Part shown: positions 1 through 8,085 of the stretch, one piece after another
How positions within the stretch are numbered: position 1 is the stretch's first letter
Layout of the letters: the number at the start of each line of letters is the position of its first letter
DNA from: an uncultured Bacteroidota bacterium
GTDB taxonomy: Bacteria; Bacteroidota; Bacteroidia; Chitinophagales; Chitinophagaceae
Direction: 5' to 3'
DNA: 64,000 nt
Assembly: GCA_903824665.1 (NCBI GenBank)
Contig: CAIJXT010000023.1
Coordinates: forward strand, 34,786 to 98,785
Position numbers and translations under genes: made by a program
Notes under the pieces: model-generated
What the model saw: the letters and a program-made list of their open reading frames with translations, nothing else
Database searches by the model: none
Told to the model about the DNA's origin: nothing

Positions 1-1677
1 AATAACCTGCTAAATGAGGAATTGAAGAAACAAATGGAAAAGCTGCAGGAGCTGATGCAGAAGTTGAACAAAGAACAGGCAATGGAGGCCATGAAAGAAC
101 TGGAGCAGGAGAATAAACTCTTCAGTATGGATATGGAGCGCATGAAGGAGTTGATGAAGAAAATGGAGCTACAGATGCGGATGGAAGATATGGCCAACAA
201 AATGGATGAACTGGCCAAAGCAGAACGCAAACTGCAGAAAGAAACTGAACAGGGTAAAAAAGATGCTGCCGCTCTGGCCGCAGAGCAAAAGAAGATAGAA
301 GAAAAGCTGGCTAAAGCACTGAAAGAGGAAATGAAGGATGTGCAGCAACTGGCTAAAGAGACCAAAGACAAAGACAGACTGGAGAAGGAAGAACAACAAG
401 GAAAGGATGCGCAGCAGGAAATGCAGGAAAGTGAAGAGGAGCTGAATAAGAAGGAGAACAATAAAGCAGGTAAGTCGCAGGATAACGCTGCAGAGAATCT
501 GGAAAACATGGCCAAAAGCCTGCGCGACAAAGCTGCCGGTATGGACATGGAACAGATAGAGCTCGATATAAAGGCTACCCGCCAGATACTCAGCAACCTT
601 ATTCGCCTGTCGTTTGGGCAGGAAGACCTGATGGATAAGGTGAAGCGCACATCGCCATCGAGTACGGCATACCTGGATAACCAGTCGGAGCAGAACAAGC
701 TGCACCGGAACTCGCAGATGATTCGCGATAGCCTTTTCTCGCTGAGCAAGCGGGTGGTGAAGCTGGCGCCGACCATCAACAAGAACACTACGGATCTGGA
801 AAGACGCATGCAGAAAGCGGTATCCAACATTGAGAACCGGAGGATAGACCTCGCTGTTACGGATCAGCAGTATGTGATGACCCATACCAATAACCTAGCG
901 TTGCTGCTTAATGAACTGTTGTCGAACCTGATGCAGATGCAGAACGAGGGCAACAAATCGGGCGGAGCGGGCGCATGCAAGAAGCCGGGTGGTAAGAAAG
1001 GCCAGGGAAGCGGTCCGCAGCTTTCGGATATCATATCGGAGCAGCAGCAGCTGGGCGAAGGCATGAAAAAACTGCAGAAACCAGGCGGCAAAAAGCCCGG
1101 TGGTAAGGAAGGTAAAGAGAAAGGTGAAGGAGAGGGAAAGGGACAGGGCGACAAACCGGGCAAGGGCGAAGGTGGAAAAGGTAGTAACGGTGGCGGCAGC
1201 GGAGGCAGCGGTGAAGGATCAGAAGGTGAGGACGGCGAATATGGCAACTCTGAACAACTGGCTAAACTGGCACAACAGCAGGCGGCGATCAGGCGGCAAC
1301 TGGCTGAACTGGCCAGTCGGCTGAACAGCAAGGGCATGGGCTCATTTGCCAAAGAGCTGCGCGAACTGGAGCAGAAGATGGACAAAAACGAGACTGACCT
1401 GGTGAACCGCCGCGTGAACCCGGACCTGCTCGTGCGTCAGCAAGAGATACAGACCAGGCTGCTGGAAGCTGAGAAGTCTATGCGTGAACAGGAGCAGGAC
1501 GACAAGCGCTCGTCTAAAACAGCGGAAGAAACCAGCAGACCGGTACCACCAGCACTGCAGAAATACATAACAGACAAACGCCAGATGCTGGAGCAATATA
1601 AAACCGTACCGCCACAGCTGAAGCCATACTACCGGGATATGGTAGAACAGTATTTCCACATCATAGGTACTAAGTAA
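1..1677 (+). CDS. DUF4175-like coiled-coil protein, C-terminal part (5' end outside window)
   Basis: The reading frame is already open at base 1 and continues to a TAA stop, so this is the last 558 residues of a longer protein. The first half is a highly charged coiled coil rich in Lys, Glu, Met and Gln. Roughly residues 320-420 form a Gly/Lys/Glu/Ser low-complexity linker, followed by another Gln/Glu-rich helical stretch and a conserved-looking C-terminal tail ending in a Tyr-rich helix (PYYRDMVEQYF). This architecture resembles the C-terminal half of Bacteroidota DUF4175 proteins, which are usually about 1,100 residues with N-terminal membrane helices. The membrane part would lie outside the window. 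The function of that family is not established. The family assignment rests on composition and layout, not a search. The next gene is convergent. Confidence 0.6.
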   Translation, partial: NNLLNEELKKQMEKLQELMQKLNKEQAMEAMKELEQENKLFSMDMERMKELMKKMELQMRMEDMANKMDELAKAERKLQKETEQGKKDAAALAAEQKKIEEKLAKALKEEMKDVQQLAKETKDKDRLEKEEQQGKDAQQEMQESEEELNKKENNKAGKSQDNAAENLENMAKSLRDKAAGMDMEQIELDIKATRQILSNLIRLSFGQEDLMDKVKRTSPSSTAYLDNQSEQNKLHRNSQMIRDSLFSLSKRVVKLAPTINKNTTDLERRMQKAVSNIENRRIDLAVTDQQYVMTHTNNLALLLNELLSNLMQMQNEGNKSGGAGACKKPGGKKGQGSGPQLSDIISEQQQLGEGMKKLQKPGGKKPGGKEGKEKGEGEGKGQGDKPGKGEGGKGSNGGGSGGSGEGSEGEDGEYGNSEQLAKLAQQQAAIRRQLAELASRLNSKGMGSFAKELRELEQKMDKNETDLVNRRVNPDLLVRQQEIQTRLLEAEKSMREQEQDDKRSSKTAEETSRPVPPALQKYITDKRQMLEQYKTVPPQLKPYYRDMVEQYFHIIGTK

Positions 1678-2058
1678 CTGAGCCTTCGGGCGGCATGAAA
1701 CTGAAATGTTGCAATCTGCATTGTGAACTCAACATGTATGCATCGCTGCATTTGTCCAGCACTACCTTCTATACCGTTGACGGATTTGGGGTTGTGCTAT
1801 CTGGTGAATGTATGACCGGATGATGCCCCGCTATACATTTGGGGTTCATAGTATCGAATTTAGCCTGCTATTTGCAAAGTCATTCGCCTTTTACAGTGGA
1901 ATAGTCCTTATCGTAACAAAACGACGGGGATCCATCTGTTCTTTAGCAGTTTGCTCTCTTACCGTCATTTCCCCAAAATCAGACTACCCTACCCCTCATA
2001 AATAGGGTGCACCGTATACACGATGCACCCCAATCAATTTTCGAATATTAAGCCCGGC
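1678..2058. other. Intergenic stretch without a supported gene
   Basis: About 380 bases between two convergent genes. Only short open frames without recognisable features are present. A phrase ATTTGGGGTT occurs twice (near 1784 and 1838), and a hairpin lies at the right end (2005-2030). Nothing else is recognisable. Confidence 0.4.
2005..2030 (-). terminator. Hairpin downstream of the DUF2723 gene
   Basis: GGGTGCA and TGCACCC form a 7-bp stem. A further 3-bp inner stem sits around ATAC. It lies about 30 bases past the stop of the minus-strand DUF2723 gene. No good T-run follows on the minus strand, so intrinsic termination is possible but not certain. Confidence 0.35.
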
Positions 2059-5000
2059 TTATTCTTCATCCGGAGCGGCCTGGCCACCCCTTCTGCGGAT
2101 CTCAAGCAGTTCTTTGATGTTTGGCTTTGTTTCTATCCAGCTTCTCAGCCTAGCCATCAATGCATTGGCCGATGCGGTATCGCCGCTCTGATAGGCGTTC
2201 TGCCCTATGCTCTGCACCAATTCAAAATGCTGACTTACTACGTCAACCATTGAATACCTGCTGGATTCGTTCAGTTTGTCAACCCAATTGATGCTCTGCT
2301 CGGCATTGTTGGCAACGCGGTCTGCAACCAGTTTACCATTTTTAGTATCGCCAGCCCTAAAGAACGCTGCAGACATAAAGTAACCCGAATAGTCGTAACC
2401 GTATGGGTACGAATGCTCTGTGATATTGGTATGTACTTTGCTGAGCAGATTACGGGCTTTCTCCGGCTGCCCCTCTGCCACCAACTGGTTGGCAATAAAG
2501 GAAGCGTTCATACGGTAGGAGATCAGCTCGTGCCTGTTGGGCTCGTCGAAATATACATCGTTGCGCTCAGCACCACCCCAGATGAATTTGTTCATCAGGA
2601 GGTCGTAACTCTTGGCGGTGTTTATAGAACCCAGTACAGATGGATTTACCCGTACAGAGTCGAGCACCTTGAATGGCATCAGCCTGTATACCATACCTTC
2701 CATACGCATGTATTCGCCGGTACCTACATAGTCGGCCTGACGAAGACCAGCGTCGAAGTACAGCGGACGCTTCCAGCCATCTGCAGCAATACCAGCTATG
2801 ATATTGAGTACCGCAAGATCGCTCTTCATTGCGCTGTTCTTAGGGAAAGTGAACTTCATAGCCGGATCGATCCGGGCTGTATCTGCAGCGTCGATGAGGC
2901 CGCGGGCTACCAGTTCTTCCTTGCCCGGTGTAGACACAAAGTAGTTTTTGGCAGGCATATAGTTGACCGGCTCACTACCACGCTGCGCCATCTTGTCGCG
3001 GTCGGTGCTGTTCATAAAGTTACAGATGTCTGTAAGGTTGAAGAACTGATCTTTAGGGATCTTGAGCGACGGATTCTCGAGGTACTGAATGAAGTTGTGA
3101 TTATCGCCCATGTAGTCCTTCTTTTTCCATACCATAGGTACAGGCATGGCATCATTGGTGCGATAATTGAGCTGATCAATGTACCAGTCTATACCTAGCA
3201 GGCTGGTATTGATGATGCGCACATCTTTGCGGAAACCCTCAACCTCCTGAATGTACCACAGCGGGTAGGTCTGGTTGTCGCCGTAGGTAAACAGTATCGC
3301 ATTGGGTTCGCAGCAAGACAGTGTATTGAAAGCCACCGCCCTTGCCAGTGTTTTGCGTGAGCGGTCGTGATCGTTCCATTCTACTTTGGCCATCAGCACA
3401 GGTGCTGCCAGCAGGCTGAGTGCTACTGCGCCATAAGCAGCGGCGGCACCCTTGCCCATGGATTTGAGGAACCACTGATAGAGCATCAGTACGCCCAAGC
3501 CTATCCAAATTGTGAAGGTGTACGTACATCCGGCAAAGGCGTAGTCGCGCTCACGTGGCTGCAGCGGTGTCATATTGAGGAATATACCAATAGCGGCACC
3601 GGTAAAGAAGAACAGCGTAAGTACAATAACACCATCTTTCTTATTCCTGTTGAACTGGTACACCAAGCCCATAATACCCAATATGAAGGGCAGGAAATAC
3701 AGTTTGTTGTGCGCCTGGCTGGAGCTAAGATCGCCCATCTTGTCGGTATCGCCGAGACCACGGAAACTGTCGATAAAGGATATACCCGATATCCAGTTGC
3801 CGCGCTGCGGATCGCCCTGGCCTTCCACATCGTTCTGGCGGCCGGCAAAGTTCCACATAAAGAAGCGCCACCACATCCAGTTCATCTGATAACCGAAGAA
3901 AAAGCGGAAGTTGTGCGCACTGGTAGGCTGCTCGCCCTCTGCCAGATCGAGATAACTGCGGTAAAAACTCTCGTGACTAGGACTGTTATAATCCCAAATA
4001 CGCGGGAAGAAGTGGCTCTGGTTTTCGCCTGTACGCGGGTCTACACCAAATTCAGCCTCTGTTTTGCTGCCTACAATCTCGTAGCGGTCTTTGCCGTCTA
4101 CTTTCATGGGGGCATACATTTTTTTGCTGTCGTCTACCCCTGTATACACGCTGGTAAAGTATGGCCCTGTAAACAACGGCTGCTGACCAAACTGCTCACG
4201 GTTTACGTAATCGAGGAAGCTCATCGGGTTGTCCGGATTGGTCATATCAATAGGCACATCGGCGCGAGAGCGGATGATAGCGGTAAAGTAGCAGGAATAA
4301 CCAATGATAATGAACACTACGCACAGCACGCCGGTATGCACCAGGTACCAACCTTTCTTTTTTGCAAACAGCAGCATGAATACGAGCAAGCCGGCAAGGA
4401 TCAGAAGGAATATGATTGCACCGGTATCGAAAGGCATACCAAAATCGTTGGTAAACGTACGGTCGAACGAGGAAGCGATGCGTGGAATGTACTGGATAAC
4501 ACCGAATTGTATAAAGCCCAGTATGACACAACCAATAATAAAAGCTAATGCCGTACCAACCGGAGTAGCCTTGAAGCGCCTGAAATAATAGATCATGGCT
4601 AGGGCAGGTATAGTAAGGAGGTTGAGCAGATGGACACATACTGACAAACCAATCAGGAACGAGATCAGCACTATCCAGCGGTCGGCATGCTTATTGTCGG
4701 CAATATGCTCCCATTTGAGCATTGCCCAGAACGTAAATGCGGTAAACAGTGAAGATGTGGCATACACCTCGGCCTCGACAGCGGAAAACCAAAACGTATC
4801 GGAAAAGGTACAAGCCAGCGCACCTACCACACCAGCACCCATAATGGCTATAAGCTCGCCACCCTGGGGCTCAGCGTCGCTGGTGACCAGTTTTTTGGCA
4901 AAATGGGTGATTGTCCAGAACAGAAATAATATACTGAATGCACTGGCCAATGCAGATAATGCATTGATAAACAGTGCAGCATTGGTAGACGGACCACCAG

Positions 5001-5217
5001 TAAGCGCCTCGCCGCCGGAGAATAAAGCGAACATGCGCTGCAGCAACATGAAGAATGGCGCGCCCGGAGAGTGGCCAACCTCCATCTTGTAGGCACAGGA
5101 CAGAAACTCACCACAGTCCCAGAAGCTCGTAGTGCGCTCCATGGTCATTAAATAAACAATTGCTGCAATGCCGCCCGTGATCCACCCTACAAGGTTGTTG
5201 ACTTTACGATAGTTCAT
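2059..5217 (-). CDS. DUF2723 family multi-pass membrane protein (TMEM260-like, putative protein O-mannosyltransferase fold)
   Basis: 1052 residues. The N-terminus has the DUF2723 hallmark FWDCGEF at about residue 33, followed by HSPGAP and many hydrophobic segments spread over the first 600 residues. Mid-protein ERDYAFAG and GDNQTYPLWY are typical of the Bacteroidota members of this family. The last ~200 residues are soluble and helical, possibly TPR-like. DUF2723 belongs to the GT-C/PMT-like membrane glycosyltransferase superfamily; the vertebrate relative TMEM260 is a protein O-mannosyltransferase. In Bacteroidota the acceptor is not known to me, but glycosylation of exported proteins is a reasonable inference. 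The length is normal for the family. The start ATG is directly followed by a short charged n-region and the first membrane helix. The IPExxxVDY gene lies 141 bases upstream on the same strand. Confidence 0.85.
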   Translation of the reverse strand: MNYRKVNNLVGWITGGIAAIVYLMTMERTTSFWDCGEFLSCAYKMEVGHSPGAPFFMLLQRMFALFSGGEALTGGPSTNAALFINALSALASAFSILFLFWTITHFAKKLVTSDAEPQGGELIAIMGAGVVGALACTFSDTFWFSAVEAEVYATSSLFTAFTFWAMLKWEHIADNKHADRWIVLISFLIGLSVCVHLLNLLTIPALAMIYYFRRFKATPVGTALAFIIGCVILGFIQFGVIQYIPRIASSFDRTFTNDFGMPFDTGAIIFLLILAGLLVFMLLFAKKKGWYLVHTGVLCVVFIIIGYSCYFTAIIRSRADVPIDMTNPDNPMSFLDYVNREQFGQQPLFTGPYFTSVYTGVDDSKKMYAPMKVDGKDRYEIVGSKTEAEFGVDPRTGENQSHFFPRIWDYNSPSHESFYRSYLDLAEGEQPTSAHNFRFFFGYQMNWMWWRFFMWNFAGRQNDVEGQGDPQRGNWISGISFIDSFRGLGDTDKMGDLSSSQAHNKLYFLPFILGIMGLVYQFNRNKKDGVIVLTLFFFTGAAIGIFLNMTPLQPRERDYAFAGCTYTFTIWIGLGVLMLYQWFLKSMGKGAAAAYGAVALSLLAAPVLMAKVEWNDHDRSRKTLARAVAFNTLSCCEPNAILFTYGDNQTYPLWYIQEVEGFRKDVRIINTSLLGIDWYIDQLNYRTNDAMPVPMVWKKKDYMGDNHNFIQYLENPSLKIPKDQFFNLTDICNFMNSTDRDKMAQRGSEPVNYMPAKNYFVSTPGKEELVARGLIDAADTARIDPAMKFTFPKNSAMKSDLAVLNIIAGIAADGWKRPLYFDAGLRQADYVGTGEYMRMEGMVYRLMPFKVLDSVRVNPSVLGSINTAKSYDLLMNKFIWGGAERNDVYFDEPNRHELISYRMNASFIANQLVAEGQPEKARNLLSKVHTNITEHSYPYGYDYSGYFMSAAFFRAGDTKNGKLVADRVANNAEQSINWVDKLNESSRYSMVDVVSQHFELVQSIGQNAYQSGDTASANALMARLRSWIETKPNIKELLEIRRRGGQAAPDEE

Positions 5218-5358
5218 GATATATTATTAGAGAGGCGACAAAAATAACAAAAGTTGCCAGTTATCAATATTTTAGTTGTTTAATAAAGGTTAATCCTTGC
5301 GCAGTGATTACCTATAGTTAATATAAGGGCTGCTCAACAAGGCGTTTTTGCGAGGCTG

Positions 5359-5871
5359 TTACAGCAGGAGATTGGCCATGCTTTTTTTCAGTTGCTCGCG
5401 GGTGAGCTCCTGTGCCAGCTGTACAGAGGGCATCTGCCGGAGTGATGCCAGTATCAGGTGCGCATCGTGCTGGGGCTCGGCTGTTTGTATCAGCCACAGG
5501 AAATCGAGGTGCTTTACCTCGGGCAGCAAAACCTTTTTGCCATGCTTCAACTGATACAGCAAATGGCTGTACCCACTGTTGGGATCCTGATGGCACCATG
5601 TAGGAAAATACCATAGCTCGCCGTCGGGCGCCGGCGCCGCACCAAACATACTGCCCTGCACCTCACTACCAAGGTATTTTACGGCGTCTTTGCCAGACCG
5701 GGTTTCGCCCATACATATGGTATGCTCAGGTACATTGGCAAATGATGTACCAAAATGCCGGTTGAGCAGCCAGCAAAACCTGAAACCCGGGTAAGCAGTG
5801 GCAATACCGATCATGGCAGAGCCGCCAAAAAACTGCTCTTTCATTCCGCCAACATCCAGTATCATGCTCAT
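5359..5871 (-). CDS. IPExxxVDY family protein
   Basis: 170 residues, soluble, no signal peptide. The segment LPEVKHLDFLWLI near residue 115 fits the IPExxxVDY signature that names this small Bacteroidota family. The N-terminal FRFCWLLNRHFG is also in keeping with it. The function is unknown. In many relatives this gene lies next to rnc or pyruvate kinase; here it is about 49 kb away from rnc, upstream of the DUF2723 gene on the same strand. An in-frame Met two codons downstream (5865) is an equally possible start. The family call rests on the motif alone. Confidence 0.6.
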   Translation of the reverse strand: MSMILDVGGMKEQFFGGSAMIGIATAYPGFRFCWLLNRHFGTSFANVPEHTICMGETRSGKDAVKYLGSEVQGSMFGAAPAPDGELWYFPTWCHQDPNSGYSHLLYQLKHGKKVLLPEVKHLDFLWLIQTAEPQHDAHLILASLRQMPSVQLAQELTREQLKKSMANLLL

Positions 5872-5977
5872 GACAATATGTTATTAGTGTCTGACACAAA
5901 GTTAAGGATGGAAGTCGGGATTATGGGGAAGGAGTTTCTTTGTGACCGGTGCTTTGGTGCAAATCTGACAGCAAAGA

Positions 5978-6856
5978 TCAGGCGGCCGATTTGTGATTTT
6001 GCGCACTTTTGGGAAAAAATTTCTGTTTTCGGCTTTTGTGGCGATATGCGTTGATTATCTGTCGTTTACGAATTCTTTTGTTTTTACTTTTTGCGCAGTT
6101 TTTGCGCACTTGCTTCCCACTGAGGGCGTTGGTGGCAGCAGCAGGAGTGGCAGCTTCGGTACCCGTGGGTTGGGTTTCATCTGGTTCGTTTTCGTAGTGG
6201 TTGGAGTCACCGTCTGATGGTTGTTTCGGAGTGCCGGGGAGGGTGCTGATCTCTTCTTCGCTTGGGAACGGGATGCCCCAGCGCTCGTAGGTTTCTACGG
6301 TTTCGGGGTCGGAGAAGAAAGCTTCGCGATGGTCGATCAGCGTTTCGGTTCTGTCGGGGTCGGGGAAGGGGATGGTGCCGGAGAGGCCTGTGAAGTGGGC
6401 CGGAAGGAGGGTGTCCCGGTTGATGTTGGCACGGGAGGTCATATACTCATCGAGGTAGGGCATGACGGCTTGTGCCAGTTCGGGGTTCTTTGCATGGAGC
6501 ATATCCATAAAGTGGCCGCATAGCTCTATTGATTCGTTGAGTGCAGCACGGCTTTTGAGGTTTTTGATGGTTCGGGTGAGCTTGTACAATGCGTCGATCT
6601 CAACTGGCTTGACCGGGTCTGTGACGCGCCGCTCTGACAGGTACCGCTCTGTAAGGTTGCCGAAGATGTGGTAACAGTTCTCTACCAGTATAGCGGGCAG
6701 ATGCTCGGCTGATTTTTTGAGGCGGTCCCAGTCGCCTTCTCTGACCCAGTAGGAGAGGCTACGGCGGCTGATCTCTAGTATTGCGGCGATCTGTGTTTTG
6801 TTGAGGCCGGTCTGGAAATAGAGATTGCGGGCTTGTTGCTTTTTTTCTGTATTCAT
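5978..6856 (-). CDS. Stand-alone terminase-small-subunit-like HTH protein (gpP N-domain type) with a basic tail
   Basis: 292 residues from the ATG at 6856. An upstream in-frame extension to 7066 is Pro-rich and lacks protein-like character, so the shorter start is preferred. Residues 1-60 (start MNTEKKQQAR; then TQIAAILEISRRSLSYWVREGDWDR) form a helix-turn-helix of the type found at the N-terminus of phage terminase small subunits, where it binds DNA ends or pac/cos sites. The middle is helical (SIELCGHFMDML). The last ~45 residues are very basic (VRKNCAKSKNKRIRKR) and end in repeats encoded by TGCGCAAAA motifs. No terminase large subunit, portal or capsid gene is nearby, so it is not part of a recognisable prophage. 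An internally deleted copy of this locus lies at about 46.4-46.8 kb in opposite orientation. The role is unknown; an orphan DNA-binding protein or part of a small mobile unit are both possible. Confidence 0.7.
   Translation of the reverse strand: MNTEKKQQARNLYFQTGLNKTQIAAILEISRRSLSYWVREGDWDRLKKSAEHLPAILVENCYHIFGNLTERYLSERRVTDPVKPVEIDALYKLTRTIKNLKSRAALNESIELCGHFMDMLHAKNPELAQAVMPYLDEYMTSRANINRDTLLPAHFTGLSGTIPFPDPDRTETLIDHREAFFSDPETVETYERWGIPFPSEEEISTLPGTPKQPSDGDSNHYENEPDETQPTGTEAATPAAATNALSGKQVRKNCAKSKNKRIRKRQIINAYRHKSRKQKFFPKSAQNHKSAA
6084..6117 (-). repeat. 34-bp exact repeat shared with 46673-46706 (inverted)
   Basis: On the minus strand this segment, inside the 3' end of the terminase-like gene, is identical over 34 bases to 46673-46706 on the plus strand. 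It contains two TGCGCAAAAA units separated by one base pair. It is the best-preserved part of a longer pair of related loci. Confidence 0.85.
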
Positions 6857-6922
6857 AATGATAGGTTTTGGTATTTGGGCATAAAGGTCGGGTGGGTTTG
6901 GGGGATGGGCAAATGGGGTGTA

Positions 6923-6950
6923 TATGATATGCAGCCAGCGGCATATCATA
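6923..6950. repeat. Perfect 10-bp inverted repeat upstream of the terminase-like gene
   Basis: TATGATATGC, an 8-base loop (AGCCAGCG), then GCATATCATA. It lies about 70 bases upstream of the ATG at 6856. The loop and its surroundings are conserved in the copy at ~46.48 kb, while the stem is not. It could be an operator for the HTH protein itself or an RNA hairpin in its leader. Confidence 0.6.
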
Positions 6951-7094
6951 AGACGTATACGCGATATGATAAAAAGTTCTTCCGGCTGTGGGCGCGGGTT
7001 TTGGGGTGAAAAGTGCTTTTTTTCGGAGGGGTAAATTTTCGTTTGGCAAACAGGGGCAAGCGCCACCTGAATTGCACATTGCGATTCTTTTTTC

Positions 7095-7140
7095 GCCGGT
7101 CGGAAACCGGCTACCGTGCCTGCCGTAGGTACAACCTACG
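7095..7140. other. Two adjacent hairpins between divergent genes
   Basis: GCCGGT-cggaa-ACCGGC (7095-7111) and CGTAGGT-aca-ACCTACG (7124-7140) are two perfect short stems in the spacer between the terminase-like gene and the ArsR-type gene. Neither is followed by a T-run. Possible boundary, attachment-like or transcript structures; the function is not clear. Confidence 0.4.
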
Positions 7141-7175
7141 CTAAACGGACCAGGCGGGGTAATTTCATCCGCAAA

Positions 7176-7207
7176 TTTGTTTATCTATTCAATAGTTCAT
7201 AGTTTTG
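7176..7207 (+). promoter_or_regulatory. Bacteroidota-type promoter with ArsR-like operator
   Basis: TTTG (7176-7179), a 20-base spacer, then TAGTTTTG (7200-7207), which fits the TTTG-N19-21-TAnnTTTG consensus of Bacteroidota. The spacer holds CTATTCAATAG (7185-7195), an AT-rich palindrome like those bound by ArsR/SmtB repressors. The regulator's ATG is at 7222. Autoregulation is inferred. Confidence 0.6.
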
Positions 7208-7221
7208 TGAAATAATAAACA

Positions 7222-7560
7222 ATGATGCAAAAAGAAAAGCAAATCTATACGTTACACGCCGAAGTATGCAAAGCACTAGCTCATCCGCTACGAATAGAGG
7301 TAGTAGACATTCTTCAAAAAGGCGAACTATGTTTCACTGAGATATTGGGGGAAACAGGAGGATTGAAATCCAATTTAAGCCAGCATCTATCCGTTATGGT
7401 AAACAGTAGCATTTTGAATGTACGCAAAGACAGCAGATGCAACTATTATAGTTTGTCTTCCCCGAAGGTTGCAGAAGCATGTTCTTTAATGCGTGAAGTT
7501 CTCATTGAGAGCATAGAAAAAAAGCAGGAATTGCATAAACAACTTTTGACTGCATCTTAA
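7222..7560 (+). CDS. ArsR/SmtB family transcriptional repressor
   Basis: 112 residues forming a winged helix-turn-helix: ALAHPLRIEVVDIL (helix 2), then LKSNLSQHLSVMV (recognition helix) and VRKDSRCNYYSL (beta wing). Members repress metal, arsenite or persulfide-responsive operons and release DNA on ligand binding. Cysteines are at 16, 37, 73 and 87. Cys37 lies in GELCF, the position of the first Cys of the classical ArsR ELCVC motif, but the second Cys is replaced by Thr, so a standard As(III) site is not present. It is the first gene of an apparent operon with two rhodanese-like proteins and an MFS transporter, and it has its own promoter with a palindrome. Persulfide or a thiophilic metal are plausible signals but unproven. 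Confidence 0.85.
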   Translation: MMQKEKQIYTLHAEVCKALAHPLRIEVVDILQKGELCFTEILGETGGLKSNLSQHLSVMVNSSILNVRKDSRCNYYSLSSPKVAEACSLMREVLIESIEKKQELHKQLLTAS

Positions 7561-7580
7561 TATTCCAAAAAACAATAAAT

Positions 7581-8030
7581 ATGAAGCTATTCAATTTTTT
7601 ACGGTTAATGAATGTCAGCCTCCTCGTATTGGGAATATCAGCCTCATGTTTTGGGCAGGCAACCAAAGCAGATCCCTGGTCACAAAGTCAGTTGATGCCC
7701 CCAGCAGATCTTGCGAAAATCATTACCGAGGGAAAAGAACACCCGATGATTTTCAGTATAGGGTACGACGCTATTATAAAAGGTTCGATTGATATAGGCG
7801 CAGCAAAGGAAGGGGAAAACCTGAAAAGATTCCAACGACAACTATCAAAATTGCCAAAAGACGCAGACATAGTCATTTATTGTGGCTGCTGCCCTTTCGG
7901 CCCATGTCCCAATATACGTCCTGCGTTTAATTTGCTGAAAGAAATGAATTTCACCAATTACAAATTACTAAGCTTGCAAAGAAATGTAAAGGCTGACTGG
8001 ATTGACTTTGGCTATCCGATCAGAAAATAG
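7581..8030 (+). CDS. Exported rhodanese-like protein with Cys-rich active loop
   Basis: 149 residues with an N-terminal signal peptide (hydrophobic residues 9-22, then SCFGQA), so probably periplasmic. The remainder resembles a rhodanese domain: a strand DADIVIYCGCCPF followed by a helix, the place of the catalytic Cys loop. The loop is unusual, with cysteines at 101, 103, 104 and 109 (CGCCPFGPCP), instead of the normal CxxGxR. Rhodaneses carry sulfane sulfur as a Cys persulfide. The extra thiols suggest metal or polysulfide handling (inference). It starts 20 bases after the regulator and is followed 55 bases later by the MFS gene. Confidence 0.7.
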   Translation: MKLFNFLRLMNVSLLVLGISASCFGQATKADPWSQSQLMPPADLAKIITEGKEHPMIFSIGYDAIIKGSIDIGAAKEGENLKRFQRQLSKLPKDADIVIYCGCCPFGPCPNIRPAFNLLKEMNFTNYKLLSLQRNVKADWIDFGYPIRK

Positions 8031-8085
8031 CTGTTTAGGTAGTTGAAAGCGATAAAGTTTTGAATTTCTAATTTCAAGAGTAGTA

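Noticed and set aside
3367..4548. 393-codon open frame antisense to the DUF2723 gene
   Set aside because: Shadow of the coding strand; no start context or recognisable motif.
5978..6856. Prophage at the terminase-like gene
   Set aside because: No large terminase, portal, capsid, tail, integrase or lysis gene in the neighbourhood.
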